NCBI GenBank assembly: GCA_041736625.1
Contig: JBGSTG010000011.1
Coordinates: 1-8,539, forward strand
DNA: 8,539 bases
From: M3007 sp041736625
Lineage (GTDB): Bacteria; Bacteroidota; Bacteroidia; Chitinophagales; Saprospiraceae
Direction of reading: 5' to 3'
Position numbers and translations under genes: made by a program. A model generated the notes under the pieces. That model saw only the letters and a list, made by a program, of their open reading frames with translations, made no database searches and was not told where the DNA came from. Shown here in pieces: positions 1 through 6,280 of the stretch; the first letter of the stretch is position 1, and every line of letters begins with the position of its first letter.

Positions 1-3000
1 CGGGGTTGGTGTTCACCACCAGATTGGCGGAGGCCGTGCCCGTGCAGCCGTTGGCGTCGGTCACGGTAGCAGAATACGATCCGGGCGCAGAGACGCTGAT
101 GGATGGCGTATTTGCCCCTGTCGACCAGACAATACCGTTGAAAGTTCCGGAGACCGACAGGGTCGCGCTGTTGCCCGCGCAAACGGCTGCCGGCCCACTG
201 ATTTGTGGGCTGGGCAGCGGTTGGGCGGTCAGTTTTGTGTTGGCGGTAGCGGTGCAGCCCTGCGCGTCGGTGACGGTGACCGTCACCGGGCCACCGGCGC
301 CAACGCTCACCGATGGCGTGTTGCCCCCTGTGCTCCAAGCGTAATCGGCGAACCCGGGGGTGGCGTTCAGCGTGGTGGAAGCGCCGGCACAAAAAACGGT
401 ATTTCCTGAAATCAGCACGGTGGGCAATGCCGGAACGGTCACTGCGATGCTGTCGGTACCCGTGCAGCCGTTTGCATCGGTCACCGTCACCGTGTAAGCG
501 CCCGAACTGGTCGCGCTGATGGCCTGCGTGTTCTGCCCGCTGCTCCAGGTGTAGGTGGCGAAGCCTGTGCCCGCGTCGATGGCAATTTGTCCATCGCAAT
601 CATAGGGCTGGGCGGTAATTTGTGGATCAAGCTGGCTGGCGACCGTCACCGTGGCGTTGCCCGTGTTGGTGCAGCCGTTGGCGTCGGTCACGGTCACGGT
701 GTAGGTGCCCGCTGCGTTTACAACGATGGCCGGAGTGCTTTCGGCAGTCGACCACAGGTAGGCGCTCAGGCCCGCCGGCGCGCTCAGGGTGCCGCTGCTG
801 TTAACGCAAATGATGGCAGGGCCGGAGACGGCCGCGCCGGGAAGCGGGTTGACGGCCAGCGAGAAGTTGCCGGTGGCCGTACAGCCGAAGTTGTCGGTGG
901 CCGTCACGGTGTAGGTGCCCGCTGCACCGACCGTGATGGAGGCGCCCACCTGGCCGTTCGACCAGGCGTAGCTGCCGAAGCCCGGCGTAGCATCCAGCAC
1001 GGTGGTGGTGTTCGGGCAGATGGCCGGCGCGCCGGAGACCGATACCGCCGGGTTGGCGGGAATGGTCACGCTGATCAGGTCGGTACCCGAGCATCCGGTG
1101 CCGTCGGTTACGGTCACGGTGTAATCGCCGGCGACCGAGACCGCTATTGTCTGGGTGTTTTGGCCGCCCGACCAGTCGTAGGTGGCGAAGCCGGCGCCGG
1201 CGTCAAGGGTGATCTGTCCGTTGCAGGTGTAGGGCTGCGCGGTAATCACCGGCGAAAGGGTGGCGCTCAGGGTCAGCGACTGGTCGTCGGTGCCCACGCA
1301 ACCGTTGGTGTCGGTTACGGTCACCGAATAGGTTCCGGGTGTACTTACGGTGATGCTGGGACCGTTTTGGCCGTTCGACCAGCTGTAGTTGTTGAAGGCG
1401 CCCGTTACCGTGAACACAGCCGATCCGCCGGCGCAGATGCTCGTGGGGCCGGTGATGACCGGCGCGGGGTTGTTCACCGCCTGCACGGAGAAAACGTCGG
1501 TGGCGGTGCAACCAAAACCGTCTGTGGCCGTGACGCCGTAGTTGCCCGTTTGGTCAACGGTAATGGACGTCGTTGTTTCGCCGGTCGACCATACGTAGGC
1601 GTTTAGCCCGGCAGAGGCGGTGAGCAGGCTGCCCGCGCCCTGGCAGAACGTGGGCGATCCGGAGATGTCGACCACCGGGTCAACGGGGATATCCACTGTG
1701 AAAATGTCCGTACCGGTGCAGCCGTTGGCGCCGGTGACCGTCACGGCGTAGTCGTCGCTGGCGGTGGTGAGTATGGTCGGCGTGTTCTGGCCGGTCGACC
1801 AGGCGTACACGCTGAAACCGCTGCCGGCGTTCAGGGTTATCTGGCCGTCGCAGGCGTACGGATTGGCCTGAATGGCGGGTTGGGGAGCGGGCAGCAGGGC
1901 GAGCGTAGCGTCGTCCGTTCCGGTGCAGCCGTTCAGGTCGGTCACGGTTACGGTGTATGTGCCGGCGGCGGAAACGGTGATGGCGGGTGTGGTTTCGCCG
2001 GTCGACCAGACGTAACTGCCGAAGCCTGTTTGCGCGGCGTAGACGGCTGTTTGGCCCTGACAAACACTGGCGGGTCCGACAACAACGGGCGCCGGTGCGG
2101 GGAATTCGGTGACGGGGTAATCGTCGGTGGCCGTACAGCCAAAACCGTCGGTGGCGGTGACCGAGTAGGTGCCGCCGATGTTCACCGTGATGCCCTGACT
2201 GGTTTGGCCCGTAGACCACACGTAGCTGTTGAAGCCCGGAGTCGCCTGGATGTCGCCGCCGCTGCCCTCGCAAAACTGGTTGTCGCCGGTGATGGCCACC
2301 ACGGGTGCAGCCGGGATGTCGGCGAAGAACACGTCGGTGCCTGTGCAGCCGTTGGCGCCGGTGACCGTCACCAGGTAGTTACCGGAGGTGTTCACGGTGA
2401 CGGGATTGCTGTTTTGGCCGGTCGACCAGGCATAGCTGCTGAAGCCAGCGCCGGCATTGAGCGTCAGCACGCCGTTGCACAGGTAAGGAGCGGCCGCGAT
2501 GGCGGGTTGGGGCGCCGGCAACTCGTCCAACGATTCCGTGTCTGTGCCCGTGCAGCCGTTGTTGTCGGTCACGGTGACCGTGTAACTGCCGGGGGCGTTG
2601 ACCGATATGCTGGAGCCGTTTTGGCCCGACGACCAGGCGTAGCTGGAAAAACTGCCGGGCACGGTCAGGGTGGCGGAGCCGAACTCGCAGAAACTACCCG
2701 GGCCGTCGATCGTGGGCACAGGCGCGGGCAACTGGTTTACGGTGAAGTCATCGGTGTCGGTGCAGCCGAGTGCGTCGGTTGCGGTGACGGAGTAGGTGCC
2801 GGGTGTCTGCACGGTGATGTCCTGGCTGCTCTGGCCATTGGACCACACATAGCTGTTAAAGCCCGGAGTGGCGAACAGGGAGGCGTTCCCGTTCTCACAG
2901 AACTGGTCGTCGCCGGTGATGCTCACCTCCGGAATAGCCGGCACGTTGGCAAAAAAGGAGGTAAAATTGGTGCAGCCGTTGGCGTCCGTGACCGTGACGA

Positions 3001-4111
3001 GGTAGTCGCCGCTGGTGGTGACGGTGATGGGGTTGCCGGTCTGGCCGTCGGACCACGTGTAGCCGGCAAACCCGCTGCCGGCGTTGAGCTCCAGTTGTCC
3101 GTTGCACAGGTAGGGCGCAGCGGTGATCTGCGGATTGGGCGCCGGGTTGACGCCCAGGGTGAACGAGCCGGTATTGGTGCAGCCGTTGCCGGAAGTGACG
3201 GTTACCGAGTAGACGCCCGGGGCGCTGGTGTTGATGGACGGTCCGGTGTCGCCCGTAGACCACAGGTAGGTCGAAAAATTGCCGCTGACCGCCAGGTTGG
3301 CGTTTTCATTGGAGCAAATGAGCGCGGGGCCGGTGATGACCGGCGCCGGGTTGGGCAGTTCGACGACGCCGATAGAGGCCTCGCCCGTGCAGCCCGCAGC
3401 GCCGGAAACCGTGACGCCGTAGGTGCCTGGTGTGGTTACCGTGATGCTCTCCCCGGTCTGGCCGTTCGACCAGGTGTACGTGCCCAGTCCGGAGGGGGCG
3501 GCGGTGAGCGTGGCAGAGGCGCCTTCGCAAAACTGGTTGTCGCCGGAAACAGAGACGTTGAGCGAGGTTTCAAAAAAGACGGTCGCACCCACGTCGTCCG
3601 TGCATCCGTTGGCATCGGTGACGGTGAGGGTGTACGTTCCCGAAGTAGAAAAGGTGATGGACGGCGTGGATTCGCCGGTCGACCAGGCGTATGTGGAAAA
3701 GCCCGATGCACCGGTTAGCGTGACCTGTCCGCCACAGGCGGTGGAGCCGGTAAGGGAGATGGAGGCTTCCGGGGCGGGGTTTATCTGAAAGTCAACTACG
3801 TCGGTGCCCGTGCAGCCGGCAGCATTGGAGACCGTGACCGAGTAGGCGCCCGGGGTGTTGACGGTAATGCTTGGGGTTGTCTCTCCGGTGCTCCAGTTGT
3901 AGTCGATAAATGGCCCGCCGTTGACGGTGAGCACGCCGCTTTGGCCCGCGCAAACCCCGGCGGGTCCGTTGATGTCCGGCACAGGCGCCGCCACGACGTT
4001 GATGCTCACCGAGGAAAGACCCGGGCAGGCCTGAGCGTTCAATTGTTGGCTGGACAAAGTCAGCGCAAGCGCCGAAAGGGAAATCAAACGGAAAAGTAAT
4101 ACTTTTTTCAT
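1..4111 (-). CDS. Giant secreted repeat protein, probable surface adhesin (Ig/PKD/SprB-like modules); 3' end outside window
   Basis: The frame read leftward from the ATG at 4111-4109 has no stop down to position 2, giving at least 1370 codons. I checked the complementary TTA, CTA and TCA triplets in this register and found none in frame. The N-terminus is a signal peptide (MKKVLLF..., predicted end near residue 28). After it come about 70-residue modules, each with an early Cys (CAG or CNG/CDG), a core such as YxWSTGxxTxSI, and a C-terminal GxYTVTVTDANGC-type motif. Such tandem Ig-like/PKD-like/SprB-like repeats are typical of very large Bacteroidota surface adhesins, many exported by the type IX system; the C-terminal sorting domain expected in that case would lie beyond the left edge. 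Adhesion is inferred from architecture, not from a catalytic motif; no enzyme domain is visible in the part present. The gene is divergent from polX. Confidence is high for the gene and secretion, moderate for adhesin function. Confidence 0.88.
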   Translation of the reverse strand, partial: MKKVLLFRLISLSALALTLSSQQLNAQACPGLSSVSINVVAAPVPDINGPAGVCAGQSGVLTVNGGPFIDYNWSTGETTPSITVNTPGAYSVTVSNAAGCTGTDVVDFQINPAPEASISLTGSTACGGQVTLTGASGFSTYAWSTGESTPSITFSTSGTYTLTVTDANGCTDDVGATVFFETSLNVSVSGDNQFCEGASATLTAAPSGLGTYTWSNGQTGESITVTTPGTYGVTVSGAAGCTGEASIGVVELPNPAPVITGPALICSNENANLAVSGNFSTYLWSTGDTGPSINTSAPGVYSVTVTSGNGCTNTGSFTLGVNPAPNPQITAAPYLCNGQLELNAGSGFAGYTWSDGQTGNPITVTTSGDYLVTVTDANGCTNFTSFFANVPAIPEVSITGDDQFCENGNASLFATPGFNSYVWSNGQSSQDITVQTPGTYSVTATDALGCTDTDDFTVNQLPAPVPTIDGPGSFCEFGSATLTVPGSFSSYAWSSGQNGSSISVNAPGSYTVTVTDNNGCTGTDTESLDELPAPQPAIAAAPYLCNGVLTLNAGAGFSSYAWSTGQNSNPVTVNTSGNYLVTVTGANGCTGTDVFFADIPAAPVVAITGDNQFCEGSGGDIQATPGFNSYVWSTGQTSQGITVNIGGTYSVTATDGFGCTATDDYPVTEFPAPAPVVVGPASVCQGQTAVYAAQTGFGSYVWSTGETTPAITVSAAGTYTVTVTDLNGCTGTDDATLALLPAPQPAIQANPYACDGQITLNAGSGFSVYAWSTGQNTPTILTTASDDYAVTVTGANGCTGTDIFTVDIPVDPVVDISGSPTFCQGAGSLLTASAGLNAYVWSTGETTTSITVDQTGNYGVTATDGFGCTATDVFSVQAVNNPAPVITGPTSICAGGSAVFTVTGAFNNYSWSNGQNGPSITVSTPGTYSVTVTDTNGCVGTDDQSLTLSATLSPVITAQPYTCNGQITLDAGAGFATYDWSGGQNTQTIAVSVAGDYTVTVTDGTGCSGTDLISVTIPANPAVSVSGAPAICPNTTTVLDATPGFGSYAWSNGQVGASITVGAAGTYTVTATDNFGCTATGNFSLAVNPLPGAAVSGPAIICVNSSGTLSAPAGLSAYLWSTAESTPAIVVNAAGTYTVTVTDANGCTNTGNATVTVASQLDPQITAQPYDCDGQIAIDAGTGFATYTWSSGQNTQAISATSSGAYTVTVTDANGCTGTDSIAVTVPALPTVLISGNTVFCAGASTTLNATPGFADYAWSTGGNTPSVSVGAGGPVTVTVTDAQGCTATANTKLTAQPLPSPQISGPAAVCAGNSATLSVSGTFNGIVWSTGANTPSISVSAPGSYSATVTDANGCTGTASANLVVNTNP
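41..3815 (-). repeat. Higher-order repeat: 627-bp (209-residue) three-module unit
   Basis: Module spacings follow 210, 210, 207 repeatedly, so every third landmark is 627 bp away (41, 668, 1295, 1922, 2549, 3176), with the last step 633 bp (3809). Sequence markers share this period. A PYxC(N/D)G motif occurs only in the 69-residue module, near 594, 1221, 1848, 2475 and 3102. A VTATD variant in place of VTVTD marks the next module at 878, 1505, 2132 and 2759. This implies that the array grew by duplication of a three-module block, with the most N-terminal block being the most divergent. Confidence 0.88.
41..3829 (-). repeat. Tandem array of about 70-residue modules (19 copies seen)
   Basis: The DNA encoding the module-ending Gly-Cys motif (plus-strand look GTGCAGCCG) recurs at 41, 251, 461, 668, 878, 1088, 1295, 1505, 1715, 1922, 2132, 2342, 2549, 2759, 2969, 3176, 3386, 3599 and 3809. 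The steps are 207, 210 or 213 bp, all multiples of three, so the reading frame is preserved throughout. The copies are clearly diverged rather than identical. Each module normally contains two Cys, one in CAG/CNG and one in the terminal GC. The array continues past the left edge. Confidence 0.93.
4028..4111 (-). other. Signal peptide of the repeat protein
   Basis: Residues 1-28 consist of a basic start (MKK), a hydrophobic stretch rich in Leu, Ala and Ser interrupted by one Arg at residue 8, and a C-region ending LNAQA before Cys29. The AxA-like end (A26-Q-A28) fits signal peptidase I. A Cys follows immediately, but the preceding AQA is a poor lipobox because Leu is absent at -3, so a lipoprotein is less likely. 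Confidence 0.75.
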
Positions 4112-4132
4112 GGCACGTTGGGTTGCAATGGA

Positions 4133-4162
4133 CTAATTTACAATTACGGTGTAATATCGCAA
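4133..4162 (-). promoter_or_regulatory. Candidate Bacteroidota-type promoter for the repeat protein
   Basis: On the minus strand TTG at 4162-4160 is followed after 19 bases by TAAATTAG at 4140-4133, one mismatch from the TAnnTTTG box of Bacteroidota primary sigma factors. The box lies 21 bases before the ATG at 4111. The spacing fits the family -33/-7 arrangement. Short AT-rich matches arise easily by chance here. Confidence 0.4.
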
Positions 4163-4305
4163 TAAACCTTTGATTGTGAGCAATGGTTCAACCAAAAAAA
4201 TTCGTTTTGTAAAATTTGAACAAAAATAAACGACGAGTTTGGCCGCATCATCAACCATGCCGTGTATCCATCGGTGCAGCGACCCTCGAATTCCCTGATC
4301 CGCCT

Positions 4306-4313
4306 TACTTTTG
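4306..4313 (+). promoter_or_regulatory. Candidate -7 box of polX, very close to the start codon
   Basis: TACTTTTG matches the Bacteroidota -7 consensus TAnnTTTG at every fixed position and ends four bases before the ATG at 4318. If it is functional, transcription would begin at or next to the start codon, giving a leaderless or nearly leaderless message. I do not see a clear TTG at the usual upstream distance. Confidence 0.4.
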
Positions 4314-4317
4314 CCGT

Positions 4318-5970
4318 ATGACCAACAAATCCATCGCCAACGCATTCGATGAGCTCGCCAACCTCATGGAATTACACGAAGAGGACGGCTTCCGCATACG
4401 CTCCTACCAAAACGCCTATCTGGCGCTGCGCAAGCTGGATCGGCCGCTGGCCGACATGAGTGACGCGGAGATCAAAAGCATCAAGGGTATCGGTCCAGCG
4501 ATCGCCGGCAAAATACGCGAGTTGCTCAACGGGGGCGTCATGGAAACCCTGGAGCGCTACCGTCAAAAAACGCCGCCCGGCGTGGTTGAAATGCTCGAAG
4601 TGAACGGCTTCGGACCCAAAAAGGTGCGCACCGTGTGGCAGGACATGGGTATAGAAACCATCGGTGAGTTGTGGTACGCCTGCAACGAAAACCGGCTGGT
4701 GGCGTACAAAGGCTTCGGCCTCAAAACCCAGGAGGACCTGCGCCAAAAACTCGAATACTTCCTCAAAAGCCGCGACCAGCTGCACATGGACGCCGCCGAG
4801 GAGGAGGCCGATTTCCTCTGCGCCTGGCTCACCGGCAAGCTGCCCGGCGCCTTTGTGGCGCCCGTGGGCGAGGTGCGGCGACGTTGCCCGGTGGTGCGCA
4901 CCATCGAGGTGTTGGTGGGCTACAACGGCGAGCTGACGACCGCATTCGACGGCGAGGTGCTCCGCCTCGACAAGGAGGAGCCCGGCGGCCGCTACCACGT
5001 GCGCATGGAAAACCAGACTCCGGCGCTCATTCACCGCTGCCTGGCCGAAGAATTTGGCTCCAAACTGTTTCAACACACCGGCCCGGCGGCGTTTGTGCAG
5101 GGGTTTGCCGACATGTTCCCGGGCCGGTCGTTCAAAAGCCTGCGCACCGAACAGGAGGTGTTCGAAAAGGCCGGACTACCCTACGTGGCGCCCGAGCTGC
5201 GCGAGTCGGCCGATGTGCTCGAGCAGGCCCGCGCCGGCGCCCTGCCCGAACTGATCACCGAAGCCGACCTTATCGGCGTGCTGCACGTGCACACCACGTA
5301 CAGCGACGGCCTGCACACCCTGCGCGAGATGTGCGAGACCGCCCGCGACATGGGCTATGCCTATATCGGCATCACCGACCACAGCCAGAGTGCCTTCTAC
5401 GCCAACGGCCTCAAGCCCGAACGCGTGCTTGAACAAATGGCCGAAATTGACGCGCTGAACGTCGAAATGGCGCCATTCCGCGTCTTCAAAGGCATTGAAA
5501 GCGACATCCTGAACGACGGTCGCCTGGACTACGACGACGACCTGCTCGCCCGCTTCGACTTCGTGATCGCCTCCGTGCACAGCAACCTGCGCATGGACAA
5601 GGCCAAAGCCACCGAGCGCATCCTGCGCGCCATAGAAAACCCGCACACCACCATCCTCGGCCACCCCACCGGCCGCCTCCTGCTCAGCCGCGAAGGGTAT
5701 CCGCTGGACTGGGACGCCGTCATGGATGCCTGCGCGCGCCACGGCGTAGCCATCGAGCTCAACGCCAATCCCTACAGGCTCGACCTCGACTACACGCGCA
5801 TCCCCGAAGCCCGCCGCCGCGGCATCCGCATCGCCATCAACCCCGACGCGCACAGCACCGATGGCCTGCGCGACGTGCGCTACGGCGTGCTGGTGGCGCG
5901 CAAGGCGGGGCTGACGCGGGAGGGGTGCCTGAATGCGTTGGGGGCGGAGATGGTGTTTGGAGGCGGGTGA
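4318..5970 (+). CDS. polX: DNA polymerase X family protein with C-terminal PHP phosphoesterase domain
   Basis: This is a 550-residue protein of the bacterial PolX type, whose members act in base-excision-like gap filling and 3'-end processing. The ATG at 4318 is chosen because MTNKSIANAF begins the family's conserved N-terminal helical domain; an upstream TTG at 4216 would only add unrelated sequence. Helix-hairpin-helix elements are at 55-62 (IKGIGPAI), 95-102 (VNGFGPKK) and 130-134. The degenerate palm spans roughly 180-260 and includes GEVRRR at 184-189 and FGSKLF at 246-251. The PHP domain covers about 320-550 with its metal ligands in place: H323 and H325, D330, D354-H355, E394, H421, H449, and D510-H512. 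The palm is odd: the usual catalytic Asp-x-Asp appears as Thr195-Ile-Glu197. Nuclease or phosphoesterase activity therefore looks more secure than polymerase activity. It is GC-rich like the repeat gene and appears monocistronic. Confidence 0.9.
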   Translation: MTNKSIANAFDELANLMELHEEDGFRIRSYQNAYLALRKLDRPLADMSDAEIKSIKGIGPAIAGKIRELLNGGVMETLERYRQKTPPGVVEMLEVNGFGPKKVRTVWQDMGIETIGELWYACNENRLVAYKGFGLKTQEDLRQKLEYFLKSRDQLHMDAAEEEADFLCAWLTGKLPGAFVAPVGEVRRRCPVVRTIEVLVGYNGELTTAFDGEVLRLDKEEPGGRYHVRMENQTPALIHRCLAEEFGSKLFQHTGPAAFVQGFADMFPGRSFKSLRTEQEVFEKAGLPYVAPELRESADVLEQARAGALPELITEADLIGVLHVHTTYSDGLHTLREMCETARDMGYAYIGITDHSQSAFYANGLKPERVLEQMAEIDALNVEMAPFRVFKGIESDILNDGRLDYDDDLLARFDFVIASVHSNLRMDKAKATERILRAIENPHTTILGHPTGRLLLSREGYPLDWDAVMDACARHGVAIELNANPYRLDLDYTRIPEARRRGIRIAINPDAHSTDGLRDVRYGVLVARKAGLTREGCLNALGAEMVFGGG

Positions 5971-6118
5971 ATTGAAATGGCGCTTTCCTTTTTCTGATTG
6001 GTGGTTGGTGGAATGTTCAATTACGTGTATATTTGCTTTCTGAATGCGTGCTGTGTTGGGGAGGAAAGTTGCTTGTAAACGAGGCCGGGTGAGACTTTGG
6101 TTTGCCTGCATTGGCTAT

Positions 6119-6222
6119 TTTCCCGCACCTGAAGGATAAGTAAAACACGAAGTGCGGGATAAGTGGTAAAATTGGGGGTAATGACGAAGTTCGTGTTTTG
6201 GTTATCCGTTGGGTGCGGGAAA
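6119..6222. repeat. Imperfect inverted repeat, about 33 bp per arm, MITE-like or regulatory
   Basis: The left arm 6119-6151 and right arm 6190-6222 are reverse complements at 28 of 33 positions by hand alignment. They include a perfect 10-bp pair (AAAACACGAA at 6142-6151 with TTCGTGTTTT at 6190-6199) and outer GTGCGGGAAA-type ends. The 38-base interior holds a further GTGCGGG at 6152-6158, followed by GGATAAGT at 6157-6164 that repeats 6134-6141. No flanking target duplication is obvious and no T-run follows. It could be a small mobile-element remnant, a structured leader or an operator region for the downstream cassette. Confidence 0.65.
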
Positions 6223-6268
6223 GCGGTAGTTCGCCACGACTAAAACAAAAAATATCAAAAACATGAGA

Positions 6269-6276
6269 TAATTTAG
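6269..6276 (+). promoter_or_regulatory. Candidate -7 box of the Vsr-Dcm gene
   Basis: TAATTTAG is one mismatch from TAnnTTTG and ends four bases before the ATG at 6281, the same spacing as the box before polX. No clear -33 element is seen. It may drive both genes of the cassette, the second being joined by an ATGA overlap. Confidence 0.3.
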
Positions 6277-6280
6277 CTGC

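Larger units (their letters stand above)
4112..4317. other. Divergent intergenic region between the repeat protein and polX
   Basis: These 206 bases are markedly more AT-rich than either flanking gene and separate two divergently read genes, so both promoters should lie here. I see no RNA gene and no long repeat. A TTG codon at 4216 is in frame with polX, but the 34 extra residues it would add do not resemble the family N-terminus. Confidence 0.7.
5971..6280. other. Intergenic region at the composition boundary
   Basis: These 310 bases separate GC-rich polX from the AT-richer restriction-modification genes. They contain the imperfect inverted repeat at 6119-6222 and, just before 6281, a promoter-like box. 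I see no convincing coding frame, no tRNA and no T-run terminator hairpin. The composition falls progressively across it, which suggests that the left edge of an acquired segment lies here. Confidence 0.6.

Noticed and set aside
587..1606. Long plus-strand frame (339 codons) opposite the repeat gene
   Set aside because: It is the codon-register mirror of the minus-strand repeat protein, with low-complexity Gly/Ala/Arg/Val composition and no signal peptide or motif.
1880..3718. Plus-strand frame of 612 codons
   Set aside because: Same mirror effect. Its internal repetition just reflects the 210-bp modules on the other strand.
41..3829. CRISPR-like regular spacing in the left half
   Set aside because: The period is about 210 bp, always a multiple of three, and lies within one open protein frame; the repeats encode protein modules.
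4171..4184. Short interrupted palindrome ATTG-TGAG-CAAT, superficially like a lac-type operator half
   Set aside because: Four-base arms in AT-rich DNA are expected by chance, and no regulator gene is nearby.
4216..4317. N-terminal extension of PolX from the TTG at 4216
   Set aside because: The extra 34 residues do not look like PolX, the composition is that of the intergenic region, and the ATG at 4318 begins the conserved family N-terminus.
4372..5076. Minus-strand frame of 234 codons within polX
   Set aside because: It is antisense to the polX helix-hairpin-helix and palm region and has no recognisable motif.
5176..6111. Minus-strand frame of 311 codons opposite the end of polX
   Set aside because: It is antisense to a well-supported PHP domain whose metal ligands are all conserved; the frame is a GC-driven shadow.
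6119..6222. Rho-independent terminator of polX
   Set aside because: The stem is long and imperfect with a 38-base loop, lies about 150 bases past the stop, and is not followed by a T-run.
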